NCBI RefSeq assembly: GCF_025751435.1
Contig: NZ_JAOWKY010000005.1
Location: forward strand, 216,388 to 280,387
DNA from: Albidovulum marisflavi
GTDB lineage: Bacteria > Pseudomonadota > Alphaproteobacteria > Rhodobacterales > Rhodobacteraceae
Direction of reading: 5' to 3'
Length of the DNA: 64,000 nt
A program made the translations under genes and the position numbers. Of this stretch, positions 35,020 to 44,000 are shown one piece after another. Below the pieces are notes generated by a model that ran no database searches, was not told the DNA's origin, and was given only the letters and a program-made list of their open reading frames with translations. Positions within the stretch are counted from its first letter, which is position 1, and each line of letters begins with the position of its first letter.

Positions 35020-35051
35020 TTGACAAAAGGGCGCATTGGTGAAACGTTTAA
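35020..35051 (+). promoter_or_regulatory. Promoter region with second LacI-type operator, upstream of GMC oxidoreductase
   Basis: TTGACA (35020-35025) suits a -35 box. TGAAACGTTTAA (35040-35051), one mismatch from the palindrome at 33955, lies over the expected -10 and start region. It is directly followed by a copy of the TetR-type palindrome, so the gene may be under double control. Confidence 0.55.
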
Positions 35052-35067
35052 GTAACGAGATGGTTAC
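35052..35067. promoter_or_regulatory. Regulon palindrome copy 1, GTAACGAGATGGTTAC
   Basis: GTAAC-N6-GTTAC, 15 bases before the GMC oxidoreductase start. One of seven copies between 35 and 60 kb. The bases flanking the half-sites are less symmetric here (GAGATG) than in other copies. Confidence 0.6.
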
Positions 35068-35082
35068 AAACGTCGGGTCGCA

Positions 35083-36732
35083 ATGCCGGAAGTGGACTAC
35101 ATCATTGTCGGAGGGGGATCAGCCGGATGCGTCCTCGCCGCGCGCCTGAGCGAGGACGCAGGCGTTTCCGTTCTGCTTCTCGAGGCCGGGGGGCGTGACA
35201 AGAGCTTCCTTTTCCATTGGCCCGCGGGCTTCGCCAAGATGACAAAGGGTATTGCCAGCTGGGGCTGGTCCACCGTACCGCAGAAGCACATGCAGGGGCG
35301 GAAGATCTGGTTCACGCAGGCCAAGGTCATCGGTGGTGGGTCTTCGATCAACGCGCAGATCTACACCCGCGGAAATGCCCTTGATTACGACGAGTGGGCG
35401 GTCGAGCATGGGTGCGAGGGCTGGGCTTACCGGGATATCCTGCCCTACTTCAAGCGCGCCGAATCGAACGAAAGGTTCAACGACGACTACCACGGCATCG
35501 AGGGGCCTTTGGGGGTATCGATGCCGCGGGCGACGTTGCCTGTCTGCGATGCGTTCATCCGGGCCGGCCAGGAATATGGAATGCCCTACAACCCCGACTT
35601 CAACGGGAAAGCGCAACGGGGTGTCGGATACTATCAACTGACGCAGCGGAACGCACGCCGGTCCTCTGCCGCGGTGGCTTACTTGAACGGGGCGGAGCAG
35701 CGGCCAAATTTGACGGTCTGGACCGGAGCACAGGCAACCCGGATCAACGCTGAGAAGGGACGGGCGGTCAGCGTCGATCTCTACCGGGGCGGCACGCGAA
35801 CCGTAGTTAGAGCCCGCCGCGAGATCATTCTTGCGTCGGGGGCGATCGGGACGCCGCGCCTTTTGATGTTGTCAGGCATCGGGCCGGCCGATCATTTGCG
35901 CAGCGTCGGCATAGATGTCGTGCACGACCTGCCCGGCGTCGGCGGCAACCTTCAGGACCATATCGATCTTTGCGCCATCGCGGAGTTGACCGGGCCTTTC
36001 AGCTATGACGGCTGGGACAGGCCGCACAAGACCATGTGGGCAGGGTTGCAGTACCTGCTGTTCAAGAACGGACCCGCGGCCGCATCGCTTTTTGAGACCG
36101 GTGCGTTCTGGTACGCGGACGAAACTGCGCGATCCCCCGATATCCAGTTCCATCTTGGTCAGGGCTCCGGGATCGAGAAGGGAATCGTCAAGATCAATGG
36201 CGCGGGAATAACACTGAACAGCGCCTTCATGCGTCCCCGGTCCCGTGGCACGGTAAGGTTGTCCGGTTCAGACCCGTTTGCGGCGCCTCTGATCGATCCC
36301 AACTACTGGTCAGATCCCTATGATCGCGAAATGGGCCTGAAGGGGCTTGAAATGGCTCGAGAGATTCTCGCGCAGCCTGCGCTCTCGAAGTTTGTCCGCA
36401 AGGAGGTTCTGCCAGGCCCCGATGTCAGAACCCGCGACAGTCTTTTCGACTATGCCTGCAAGATGGCCAAGACGGACCATCATCCCGTCGGAACGTGCAG
36501 GATGGGCAAGGACGCCATGGCCGTCGTTACCCCGGAACTCGAGGTGCACGGAATGGCCGGTCTGAGGGTCTGTGACGCGTCCATCATGCCGCGCATAAAC
36601 TCTTCGAATACAAATGCCCCGACGATCATGATCGGGGAGAAGGCGGCAGACTTGATTCTCGGCAAACCGGCGCCGAAACCTGCCCTGTTCAGCTTCGAAA
36701 GAAACGATGCGTGTCGGTTTGCGGTCGCGTGA
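35083..36732 (+). CDS. GMC family FAD-dependent oxidoreductase (alcohol dehydrogenase type), copy 1
   Basis: A 549-residue flavoprotein of the choline dehydrogenase/AlkJ-like GMC group that oxidises a primary alcohol to an aldehyde. Seen: FAD-binding DYIIVGGGSAGCVLAARLSE, the KVIGGGSSINAQIYTRG GMC signature 1, ILASGAIGTPRLLMLSGIGP signature 2, and the active-site His in DHHPVGTCRMG with Asn in SSNTNAPT. No signal peptide is visible. It stands alone with its own promoter carrying both LacI- and TetR-type palindromes. It is clearly related to the second GMC protein at 51776-53386. Confidence 0.92.
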   Translation: MPEVDYIIVGGGSAGCVLAARLSEDAGVSVLLLEAGGRDKSFLFHWPAGFAKMTKGIASWGWSTVPQKHMQGRKIWFTQAKVIGGGSSINAQIYTRGNALDYDEWAVEHGCEGWAYRDILPYFKRAESNERFNDDYHGIEGPLGVSMPRATLPVCDAFIRAGQEYGMPYNPDFNGKAQRGVGYYQLTQRNARRSSAAVAYLNGAEQRPNLTVWTGAQATRINAEKGRAVSVDLYRGGTRTVVRARREIILASGAIGTPRLLMLSGIGPADHLRSVGIDVVHDLPGVGGNLQDHIDLCAIAELTGPFSYDGWDRPHKTMWAGLQYLLFKNGPAAASLFETGAFWYADETARSPDIQFHLGQGSGIEKGIVKINGAGITLNSAFMRPRSRGTVRLSGSDPFAAPLIDPNYWSDPYDREMGLKGLEMAREILAQPALSKFVRKEVLPGPDVRTRDSLFDYACKMAKTDHHPVGTCRMGKDAMAVVTPELEVHGMAGLRVCDASIMPRINSSNTNAPTIMIGEKAADLILGKPAPKPALFSFERNDACRFAVA

Positions 36733-36766
36733 ACGGTATGTCTGCAAGTTAATGGTTGGTTTCTTA

Positions 36767-36782
36767 TTAACTAACCAGTTAT
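36767..36782. promoter_or_regulatory. Regulon palindrome copy 2, TTAACTAACCAGTTAT
   Basis: NTAAC-N6-GTTAN site ending 13 bases before the VOC gene that opens the CUT1 transporter unit. The upstream stretch (36750-36765) is T-rich and may hold the promoter. Confidence 0.6.
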
Positions 36783-36795
36783 GGGAGAAATAGCG

Positions 36796-37314
36796 ATGAG
36801 CTCTATACTAGGACTGCATCACATCGGCTTCACGGTCCCGGACATGGAAGAGGCCGTGAGCTTCTTCCGCGATGTGTTCGGCGCGGTCACCATCATGGAA
36901 TGCGGTTCGGTGGACGTGGACGATGATTTCATGGCCCGCCACCTTGGCGTGCCAAAGGGCGTCAAGATCGCCGATCAGCGGGTAATCCAGGTCGGGCGCG
37001 GGGGATCGCTGGAGCTCTTCGAATACAGCGGCGTCGCCGGCGAGCAGCGCCTCAAGCACAACGGTGAAGTCGGCGCCATGCACATCGCGTTCGAAGTTGA
37101 TGACGCCCACGCGGTCGCCGAGCGGATGCGGGCGGCGGGTGTGGACCTCCTTGAGGGGCCGACACTGATCGAAAGCGGCCCGATGGAGAACCTCGTATGG
37201 CTCTACCTGCGCGCACCTTGGGGTCAGTACCTGGAAATCGTCAGCAACAACGGGCCGCTGGGCTACGAGGCTGCCGGCGGACCGACGCTCTGGACGCCGG
37301 CAGCCGGCTCCTGA
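36796..37314 (+). CDS. VOC (glyoxalase/bleomycin resistance) family protein
   Basis: A 172-residue vicinal-oxygen-chelate protein. GLHHIGFTVPDMEEAVSFFR begins the first beta-alpha-beta module and MHIAFEVDDAHAVAERMRAA the second; metal-type ligands are His in LHHIGF, Glu in LELFEY, His in MHIAF and Glu in QYLEIV. Such proteins are epimerases, lyases or dioxygenases acting on metal-chelated substrates; none can be chosen. ATG 36796 has GGGAG upstream. It is first in a seven-gene unit with an ABC sugar transporter, so it probably acts on the imported compound. Confidence 0.85.
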   Translation: MSSILGLHHIGFTVPDMEEAVSFFRDVFGAVTIMECGSVDVDDDFMARHLGVPKGVKIADQRVIQVGRGGSLELFEYSGVAGEQRLKHNGEVGAMHIAFEVDDAHAVAERMRAAGVDLLEGPTLIESGPMENLVWLYLRAPWGQYLEIVSNNGPLGYEAAGGPTLWTPAAGS

Positions 37315-37398
37315 GCGAATGATGTGAGGCGGACCGCTCGCGGGCCGCTGATCGTAACTGCGTGCCTCAACGGCACCCATCAACAGAGGAGGAATGGA

Positions 37399-38811
37399 AT
37401 GTCATTCATGAGGACGGTGGCGTTGACAGCTGCCCTGGCGGCGGGCGCCGCAGGAGCGGCAAACGCCGAGAAGCAATTCGAAGGCGTCGAGCTCAAGATG
37501 CTCGGGATCGGAGATACATCCGTGACGCGGCTCGCGCCCATCGTCGGTGAGTTCGAAGAGCTGACCGGCGCCAAGGTCCAGATCGACATGTTCCCGTACC
37601 CGGGACTGATCGACAAGATCATCATCGAAGCAAGCTCGGACAAGCCTTCCTACCAGCTTCTTTGGGTCGACAGCCCCTGGGTCGGGATGCTGGGCGAAGC
37701 CGGCGCGCTTGAGGATCTCACCGATCTGGCCAAGCGCGATGCCGAGGAAATCGGCCTCAAGGACATTGTCCCGATCCAGCTCCAGGAAAATACCTGGCAG
37801 GGTCGCCTTCTGGCATTCCCCGCGTCCGGTATGATCTGGTCGACGAACTATCGCAAGGATCTCTACGAAAACGCCGACGAGATGGCGAACTTCAAGGCGA
37901 AGTATGGCTACGATCTCGCCGCGCCGAGCACTTGGGCGCAGTACCGCGACCAGGCCGAGTTCTTTACCCGCAAGGCCGGCGATACCCTCGCGGGAGAGAC
38001 GCTTGAAAAGGATTTCTACGGCAACGCGCAGGCCTTCAGCCGTGTTGCCGGCGCGATCACGCATGACTATTTCCCGATCATGCGGGCCTTTGGCGGCGAC
38101 TACTGGGATCCCGGCACCGGGCTTTGCGCAATGACCGGTGAGGCCCATGTGAAGGCCGCCGAGTTCATGAAGTCGCTCGTCCCGTCCAACCCGCCCGACT
38201 ACCTGGGTCTGATGTGGGACCTGCGCACCGGCTACATGGAGCGGGGTGAGACTGCGCTTTCCAGCTACTGGTCTGTCCGCACCGTGCGCCTGACCAACCC
38301 GGCCGAGGCGATGGTTGCCGAAAAAGGGCTCGTTGTCGGCTATGCGCCTTCCCCGACCGCCGATGGCGCGCCGCAGCCGACCTATACCGGCGCGCTGTCC
38401 TTCGGCATCAACTCCAAGGCGTCGGACAAGGAAAAGGAAGCCGCTTGGGCCTTCATCAAGTGGGGCACGAGCGAGGCGATGATGCGCCGCTTCGCCGAAG
38501 AGGGAAGTGGTGTGAGCCAGTTCCGGAAATCCATTCTGTCGGACCCAGATCTTCAGGCGAAGTATCCCTACTATGGCGTTCTTCTGAGCGCACAGGAAAA
38601 CGCCAAGCGCCGGATCTTCCACCCGTTCTACCAAGACGTTGAAGAAAACTTCGGCATCGAGCTGAACAAGTACATGGCAGGTGAAACCGAGACCGCGCTT
38701 GAAGCGCTGACGACCGCCTGCAACGCGGTCAACTCGCGGCTGAAGATCTTCCCCGAGGAGATGCGGCTGCGCTGGATCGATGATGTGCCTGCCGATGTCC
38801 TAAAGGACTGA
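37399..38811 (+). CDS. ABC transporter sugar-binding protein (CUT1 type)
   Basis: A 470-residue periplasmic receptor. The Sec signal peptide is MSFMRTVALTAALAAGAAGA plus ANA, cleaved before EKQFEG. The mature protein has the extracellular solute-binding family 1 layout: LAPIVGEFEELTGAKVQID, WVDSPWVGMLGEAGALEDLT, and a C-terminal region ALSFGINSKASDKEKEAAW typical of malto-/glycerol-phosphate-type receptors. ATG 37399 has AGAGGAGG upstream. A strong hairpin separates it from the permease genes, typical of receptors made in excess. Confidence 0.92.
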   Translation: MSFMRTVALTAALAAGAAGAANAEKQFEGVELKMLGIGDTSVTRLAPIVGEFEELTGAKVQIDMFPYPGLIDKIIIEASSDKPSYQLLWVDSPWVGMLGEAGALEDLTDLAKRDAEEIGLKDIVPIQLQENTWQGRLLAFPASGMIWSTNYRKDLYENADEMANFKAKYGYDLAAPSTWAQYRDQAEFFTRKAGDTLAGETLEKDFYGNAQAFSRVAGAITHDYFPIMRAFGGDYWDPGTGLCAMTGEAHVKAAEFMKSLVPSNPPDYLGLMWDLRTGYMERGETALSSYWSVRTVRLTNPAEAMVAEKGLVVGYAPSPTADGAPQPTYTGALSFGINSKASDKEKEAAWAFIKWGTSEAMMRRFAEEGSGVSQFRKSILSDPDLQAKYPYYGVLLSAQENAKRRIFHPFYQDVEENFGIELNKYMAGETETALEALTTACNAVNSRLKIFPEEMRLRWIDDVPADVLKD

Positions 38812-38822
38812 CACGCACGGTT

Positions 38823-38850
38823 GCCGCCCCGGCCCTTTCTCCGGGGCGGC
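38823..38850 (+). terminator. Strong intercistronic hairpin after the CUT1 receptor gene
   Basis: GCCGCCCCGG (38823-38832) pairs perfectly with CCGGGGCGGC (38841-38850) around CCCTTTCT. No T-run follows and the permease genes continue in the same direction, so it more likely protects the receptor mRNA or attenuates than ends transcription. Confidence 0.65.
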
Positions 38851-38876
38851 GCAACTCCAAGGACAAGGTGAATGGC

Positions 38877-39767
38877 ATGGGCTACATCCAGCGGCGGAAC
38901 AGGCGCATCTTCCTGATTTTCTTATTTCCGGTCATCGTGGCACTCTTCGCTACCACGATCTACCCAATGCTTTACGCAGGCTGGCTCAGTTTCCGAAACT
39001 ACGATCTCGCGAAACCGTTCATTCCCCGGGTCTTCGTCGGCTGGGCCAATTATGCCGAGGTGCTCTCCTCGGGTCCGTTCCTGCATGCCTTGATAACGAC
39101 CTTCAAACTGATGGCGATCACGTTGTCCGTCCAGCTGGTCCTCGGGGTGGGCATCGCCCTGCTCGTGACGCAGAAACTGCGCGGAATGGGGCTTGTCCGT
39201 ACACTTCTGCTGATCCCGATGATGATCTCTCCGGTAATCGTCGGTCTGGTCTGGCTTTTCCTCTATTTCCCGGAACTCGGATACCTCAACTACTTCCTCA
39301 GCCTGATTGGTCTTGGCCCTGTCTCTTGGATCACCTCTACGGACTGGGCGCTTCTGGCGATCGCGATAGCCGACATCTGGCAATGGACGCCCTTCGTCAT
39401 GATGGGCACCGCCGCCGCGCTTCAGAGCCTGTCGCCCGAACCCTACGAGGCGGCGAGAATCGACGGTAATTCCCGCTGGGACGTGTTCAGCCGCGTGACC
39501 TTGCCGCAGCTCAAGCCGGTGCTTGTCAGTCTCATGTTCCTGCGCGCCATCGATGCCTTCAAGATCTACGACATCATCTTCGTGCTGACCAAGGGCGGCC
39601 CGGCAGACTCGACCGAGGTTATCTCGCTCTACATCTACCGGCAGTCCTTCACCTTCTGGCGGATGGGTGTCGGCGCCGCGGCCTCCTTCGTTTCGCTGAT
39701 CATCATCTCGGTGCTGATCACCCTGTTCTTCAAGTCGCTTCAACGCGGTCAGGCCTCAAAGGGGTGA
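38877..39767 (+). CDS. ABC transporter permease (CUT1, MalF/UgpA type)
   Basis: A 296-residue inner-membrane permease with about six hydrophobic helices. The cytoplasmic EAA loop that contacts the ATPase is PYEAARIDGNSRWDVFSRVT with LPQLKPVL. The start ATG 38877 sits six bases after AAGGTG; a GTG at 38868 overlaps that site and is less likely. It pairs with the permease 4 bases downstream. Confidence 0.92.
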   Translation: MGYIQRRNRRIFLIFLFPVIVALFATTIYPMLYAGWLSFRNYDLAKPFIPRVFVGWANYAEVLSSGPFLHALITTFKLMAITLSVQLVLGVGIALLVTQKLRGMGLVRTLLLIPMMISPVIVGLVWLFLYFPELGYLNYFLSLIGLGPVSWITSTDWALLAIAIADIWQWTPFVMMGTAAALQSLSPEPYEAARIDGNSRWDVFSRVTLPQLKPVLVSLMFLRAIDAFKIYDIIFVLTKGGPADSTEVISLYIYRQSFTFWRMGVGAAASFVSLIIISVLITLFFKSLQRGQASKG

Positions 39768-39771
39768 TGCA

Positions 39772-40596
39772 ATGGACAAACCTTCGACCCGCCAAGCAAT
39801 CCTGGTCTACACGCTCCTGGCCATTATCCTGATCGTGTTCATGATGCCGATCTACCTGATCGTGTCGTCCTCGGTGAAGCCGTCGCCGATCATGTTCCAG
39901 AAGCCACCGGCCTTTATCTTCCCGGTGACCTGGGAACACTATGTCGACCTCTTCACCATGCGTCCGTTCGCCAAGTTCATCATGAACAGCCTGATCGTTG
40001 CGCTGGGATCGACCGCCTTCAGTGTGTTCATGGGTTCGCTCGGCGCCTACGCCATCAGCAGGATCCGGCACAAACGCATCAATGACGTTGCATTCTGGAT
40101 CCTCTCGATGCGGATGTTTCCGCCGATCGCTGTGGTGGTCCCGTATTACATCATCTTCAAGACCGTGGGGCTTTTGGATACGCCGCTTGCGCTGATCATC
40201 GTCTATTCGACCGCCAATATCCCGCTGACCGTCTGGCTGATGAAGGGATTCTTCGACGAGGTTCCGACTGCATTGGAAGAGGCGGCATCCGTCGATGGCT
40301 ACGGCCTCGTGGAGACGTTCTGGCGCATCACGCTGCCGCTGGCCGCGCCCGGTCTGGCTGTCTCGGCGGTCTTCTGCTTCATCTTCTCGTGGAACGAATT
40401 CCTCTTCGCGCTGATGCTGACCGGTTCTGAGGCACAGACTGCGACCGTCGCGGTCATGTCCTTCTGGTCCTCCGACGCGGTTCAGTGGGGCCGGATCATG
40501 GCCGGTTCGTTCATCATCCTAATCCCCGGTGTCATCTTCGTGCTCACCTGCCAACGCTGGCTCGTGCGCGGACTGACCATGGGCTCCGTCAAATAG
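39772..40596 (+). CDS. ABC transporter permease (CUT1, MalG/UgpE type)
   Basis: A 274-residue permease, second half of the channel. Six hydrophobic helices, a periplasmic loop after the first helix, and the EAA loop ALEEAASVDGYGLVETFWRI followed by TLPLAAPGL. It precedes the ATPase gene by nine bases. Confidence 0.92.
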   Translation: MDKPSTRQAILVYTLLAIILIVFMMPIYLIVSSSVKPSPIMFQKPPAFIFPVTWEHYVDLFTMRPFAKFIMNSLIVALGSTAFSVFMGSLGAYAISRIRHKRINDVAFWILSMRMFPPIAVVVPYYIIFKTVGLLDTPLALIIVYSTANIPLTVWLMKGFFDEVPTALEEAASVDGYGLVETFWRITLPLAAPGLAVSAVFCFIFSWNEFLFALMLTGSEAQTATVAVMSFWSSDAVQWGRIMAGSFIILIPGVIFVLTCQRWLVRGLTMGSVK

Positions 40597-40605
40597 GAAC
40601 TGCAC

Positions 40606-41673
40606 ATGTCTGCGATCACACTTAGAAACGTTGTCAAACGCTACGGCGCCGTTCAAGTCGTCCACGGGGTCGACCTGACCATAGACGAGGGGGAATTCGT
40701 CGTTCTGCTCGGACCTTCGGGCTGTGGGAAGACCACGACCCTGCGCATGGTGGCAGGACTGGAGGACGTCTCAGAAGGAGAATTGAGCATCGGGGGGCGG
40801 GTTGTAAATAACCTGGCGCCAAAGGATCGCGGCGTCGCGATGGTGTTCCAGAACTACGCGCTCTACCCGCACATGACGGTTCGCCAGAACATGGAGTTCG
40901 CGCTGCGACCGATGAAGTTGGAGAAATCCGTCGTCGACAAGCGCATCGCGGATACGGCCGAAATCCTCGGACTGAGCCCGCTGATGGAGCGCCGTCCCGC
41001 CCAGCTTTCCGGCGGGCAGCGGCAGCGCGTCGCGATGGGCCGCGCTATGGTGCGTACGCCGAAGGTCTTTCTCTTCGACGAACCGCTGTCGAACCTCGAC
41101 GCCAAACTGCGCACGCAGGTTCGGTGGGAGATCGGCAAGCTTCATCAGCGGCTCGGCACAACGGTGCTCTATGTGACACACGACCAGGTCGAAGCGATGA
41201 CCCTGGCTGACAAGATCGTGATCATGCGGGATGGTTATGTAGAGCAGGTGGGTACCCCGGAAGAAGTCTTTGCTCACCCCAAGACCACCTTCGTCGCAAC
41301 TTTCATCGGCAGTCCGGCGATGAACATGATCGACGGTCGGATCGAATCTGGACGCATGGTCGCCGAAGGCATCTCCTTCGCCATTCCCGCGCGCTACCAT
41401 GTGTCCGAGGGGCAGGCCGTGACGCTGGGCATACGTCCAAGCGAAATCAAGATCGCAGCCTCAGACGACGCTGGCGCGCTGGATGCCCGGGTCGAAGTTA
41501 CTGAATATCTCGGCAACGAGGCGCTGCTGGATCTGCGGATCGGCCGTCACGAGATGGTCGCCGAGGTGCCCGCCGCTGATCGCGTCGAACCGGGCAGAAC
41601 CATTCGTGTTCGTTTCAACGAGGCGGCGCTTCATCTGTTTGATGCCCAGACGGGCAAGACGCTCGCGCTATAG
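40606..41673 (+). CDS. ABC transporter ATP-binding protein (CUT1, UgpC/MalK type)
   Basis: A 355-residue ATPase. Walker [18 protein letters not shown]-loop [10 protein letters not shown], signature [16 protein letters not shown], Walker [17 protein letters not shown] and the H-loop His in VTHDQVEA. The C-terminal third is a TOBE/MalK-type regulatory domain ([11 protein letters not shown]). It powers the permease pair upstream. Confidence 0.95.
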   Translation: MSAITLRNVVKRYGAVQVVHGVDLTIDEGEFVVLLGPSGCGKTTTLRMVAGLEDVSEGELSIGGRVVNNLAPKDRGVAMVFQNYALYPHMTVRQNMEFALRPMKLEKSVVDKRIADTAEILGLSPLMERRPAQLSGGQRQRVAMGRAMVRTPKVFLFDEPLSNLDAKLRTQVRWEIGKLHQRLGTTVLYVTHDQVEAMTLADKIVIMRDGYVEQVGTPEEVFAHPKTTFVATFIGSPAMNMIDGRIESGRMVAEGISFAIPARYHVSEGQAVTLGIRPSEIKIAASDDAGALDARVEVTEYLGNEALLDLRIGRHEMVAEVPAADRVEPGRTIRVRFNEAALHLFDAQTGKTLAL

Positions 41674-41682
41674 GAGGGCAAT

Positions 41683-42681
41683 GTGGCCAAAGAGATTGTT
41701 TTCCCGGCGAAGAACAGCTTCGCACTTTCCGACTATCAGGACCGTCCGCTTGGGCCGGACGAGATCCGCGGACCGACCGTCGCGACCCTGATCAGCCAGG
41801 GAACCGAGATGGGCTGGGCCGACGGCGACAACTTCCCCATTCAACCGGGCTATGCCGCCGTGTTCCGGGTCGAGGAGATCGGCGAAGCGGTCGAAGGCGT
41901 CGAAAAGGGTGAACTGCGATTCTGCATGGGCTATCACCGGGAGACGCAGCAATATCCCGCGCGCTTTACGCTGAAGGTCCCGGAGGGGATCGCGCCTGAG
42001 ACGGCCCTGCTTTCCAGGTTGATGGGCGTTTCCATGACCACCCTGATGACCACGAAGGCACGCCCCGGAGACAAGGTGATCATCTGCGGCGCGGGACCGG
42101 TCGGCATCCTGGCCGCCCACAACTTCATCTGCGGGGGCTACGAGGTTTCGATCGTGGAGCCCGATGTGATGCGCCGGTCTCAGGCGCAGCAAAGCGGCGT
42201 AACCACCGTTCATCATGCGATGCCCCTCGAAGATCGGAAGTACCAGGGCAATGTCGCGCTTGTCGTCGATTGTTCGGGTCACGAAGGCGCGGTCCTTGAC
42301 GGGTGCAGGATCGTTCGGAAAATGGGGGAAGTCGTCCTCGTCGGTGTTCCGTGGCGGCGCTACACGGATCTGAGCGCCCATGAGATCGCAAACGCGGTCT
42401 TCTTCAACTTTGTCACGCTCCGCAGCGGCTGGGAGTGGGAAGTCCCCGTCCTTTCGCGCGACTTCGTGTGGGAAGAACTCCTCGAGGGCTACAACAACGC
42501 GCCGCACAATACCTTCGGCGGTTTCGAGCGCGCAATGAAGTGGCTTGGCGAGGGGCGGGTGAAGACCGACGGGCTGATCGCCCATGTTTCCCCCAGCGAT
42601 CCCGCAAAGGTCTATGCCGACATACGCGCGCGCGTGATCAAGGAACCGTTCATCGTTTACCGTTGGGATCTGACGAAATGA
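41683..42681 (+). CDS. MDR-superfamily dehydrogenase lacking the usual zinc ligands
   Basis: A 332-residue medium-chain dehydrogenase/reductase. The Rossmann part is clear (VIICGAGPVGILAAHNFICG), but the N-terminal GHE and C-G-x-D zinc motifs of normal alcohol dehydrogenases are absent: the expected places read TLISQGTEMGWADGD and GYAAVFRVEEIGE. It belongs with bacteriochlorophyllide-dehydrogenase-like or other zinc-free MDR proteins. GTG 41683 follows AGGAGG. It lies between the ATPase and a GlcG-like gene, so oxidation of the imported sugar or its glycoside is likely. Confidence 0.8.
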   Translation: MAKEIVFPAKNSFALSDYQDRPLGPDEIRGPTVATLISQGTEMGWADGDNFPIQPGYAAVFRVEEIGEAVEGVEKGELRFCMGYHRETQQYPARFTLKVPEGIAPETALLSRLMGVSMTTLMTTKARPGDKVIICGAGPVGILAAHNFICGGYEVSIVEPDVMRRSQAQQSGVTTVHHAMPLEDRKYQGNVALVVDCSGHEGAVLDGCRIVRKMGEVVLVGVPWRRYTDLSAHEIANAVFFNFVTLRSGWEWEVPVLSRDFVWEELLEGYNNAPHNTFGGFERAMKWLGEGRVKTDGLIAHVSPSDPAKVYADIRARVIKEPFIVYRWDLTK

Positions 42682-43106
42682 ACAGTTTGCTGCGGCGCGA
42701 AATCGCACCTGCTCTGGCCCAGGAAATCGTGGCCGCGGCACTCGACCATGCGCGTTCGAACGGTTGGGAGGTTGCCGCCGCCGTCGTCGATCCCCATGGA
42801 TTTCTCGTGGCCTTCGGGCGCACGGATGATGTTGCTTCGCCCATCGGTGACTTCGCAATCGACAAGGCCTACACCGCCGGCATGCTACGCAAATCCACTC
42901 AGGCCTTTGGCGAGAGAATGGCGTCAAGTCCGACACTGAGCCTTGGGCTGAATACTCGGCGAAGGTTCATCACATGGGGCGGCGGCGTCGCGATCTTCGA
43001 ACAGGGTTCCTGCATCGCTGGTGTCGGGGTGTCCGGCGCCCAGGACTTCGAGGATATCGCTTGCGCCGAGGCGGCAGTCCGTTCGAAGGGGCTGGAGTGC
43101 CGTTAG
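42678..43106 (+). CDS. GlcG/HbpS family protein
   Basis: A 142-residue protein of the GlcG/HbpS (formerly DUF336) family: LAQEIVAAALDHARSNGWEV, AAAVVDPHGFLVAFGRTDDV, DFAIDKAYTAGM and GVGVSGAQDFEDIACAEAAV. Members bind haem or small ligands and are common in glycolate, diol and aromatic clusters; biochemical roles are mostly unclear. The start overlaps the MDR stop (ATGA), and its end overlaps the convergent tetR stop by four bases. Confidence 0.88.
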   Translation: MNSLLRREIAPALAQEIVAAALDHARSNGWEVAAAVVDPHGFLVAFGRTDDVASPIGDFAIDKAYTAGMLRKSTQAFGERMASSPTLSLGLNTRRRFITWGGGVAIFEQGSCIAGVGVSGAQDFEDIACAEAAVRSKGLECR

Positions 43107-43744
43107 CGGCTCACGCAAACCAGACGCAATATCGTTTCGATGTTGAAGGCCAGTCGCTCCTCAAGGGCTTCATCCTTCATCAGGTCGCGCTGAAACAAGA
43201 TCGATCCCGTGAAGCGGTTCGTCAGATAGTAATAGCCGATCGCCGCGATCGTGATGTTGAGTTGCACCGGATCGATGCCGGGTCGGAACACGCCTTGCTC
43301 CACCCCTCGGTCGAGCAAGCCGCCGACCATGTTGACGAAACGACGGCTGACGACCTCGATGACCTCGGATTTTTTCAGGTGGCGCGCTCTATGTAGGTTT
43401 TCGCTGTTCACCAAGGTAATGAATTCTGGATTTCTCAGGTAGTAGTCCCAAGTGAAACGGACCAACCTCTCGAGGGCTTCCCGCGGTGGGAGGTGCTCCA
43501 ACTCCAGCTTTTGTTCAGCGGTACGAATGTCGACATAGGCTTCTTCGAGAACCGTCTGGAACAGATCCTCCTTGTTGCCGAAGTAATGATAGATCATCCG
43601 CTTATTGGCTTTCGCCTGGTTGGCGATAATGTCAACCCGCGCGCCGCCGAGGCCGTTTTTCGCAAATTCCTTTTTTGCAGCGCTCAGTATGCGCGCTTTT
43701 GTCGCTTCCGCGTCACGCGGTCGTTTCGTCGGCTTGTCAGTCAT
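43103..43744 (-). CDS. TetR family regulator, candidate master regulator of the 35-64 kb cluster
   Basis: A 213-residue TetR-type repressor. The N-terminal DNA-binding part is ARILSAAKKEFAKNGLGGAR, VDIIANQAKANKRMIYHYFG and NKEDLFQTVLEEAY. The C-terminal ligand domain (LERLVRFTWDYYLRNPEFIT, FINMVGG-like FVNMVGGLLDRGVEQGVFRP) resembles TetR proteins of aromatic/pyrimidine-type catabolic clusters. It lies in the middle of a set of 16-bp palindromes of the size such dimers bind, with a weak copy in its own upstream region. It could also answer to an acyl-CoA intermediate. Confidence 0.9.
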   Translation of the reverse strand: MTDKPTKRPRDAEATKARILSAAKKEFAKNGLGGARVDIIANQAKANKRMIYHYFGNKEDLFQTVLEEAYVDIRTAEQKLELEHLPPREALERLVRFTWDYYLRNPEFITLVNSENLHRARHLKKSEVIEVVSRRFVNMVGGLLDRGVEQGVFRPGIDPVQLNITIAAIGYYYLTNRFTGSILFQRDLMKDEALEERLAFNIETILRLVCVSR

Positions 43745-43873
43745 CGCACCAACTTCTCTTCGGGACCACGCAACTCCTATCCGATCCTCTTGGCAATGGT
43801 CAAAGGATCATGGCAGGCGACGCGGTCTATCTAGAAATAAGTTTGCAACAGGGCTTGACGATTCTACAAGCAT

Positions 43874-43889
43874 AGAAGTAACCAGTTAG
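43874..43889. promoter_or_regulatory. Regulon palindrome copy 3 (degenerate left half), between tetR and CUT2 receptor gene
   Basis: AGAAG-TAACCA-GTTAG. The right half and centre equal copy 2 (TAACCAGTTA), while the left half has decayed. It sits in the 256-base divergent gap, about 130 bases from the tetR start and 111 from the receptor start. The weaker site would suit mild autoregulation. Confidence 0.4.
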
Positions 43890-44000
43890 TGCATTATGTC
43901 GGGCGTGACGTGGTGTTGATCGGGGTTTTGCCCTCGGACAGGGGAAACGCCCTTGCGGCACGAGGGCTGCGACGACGGGTAGATCGAAAGGGAGGACGGA

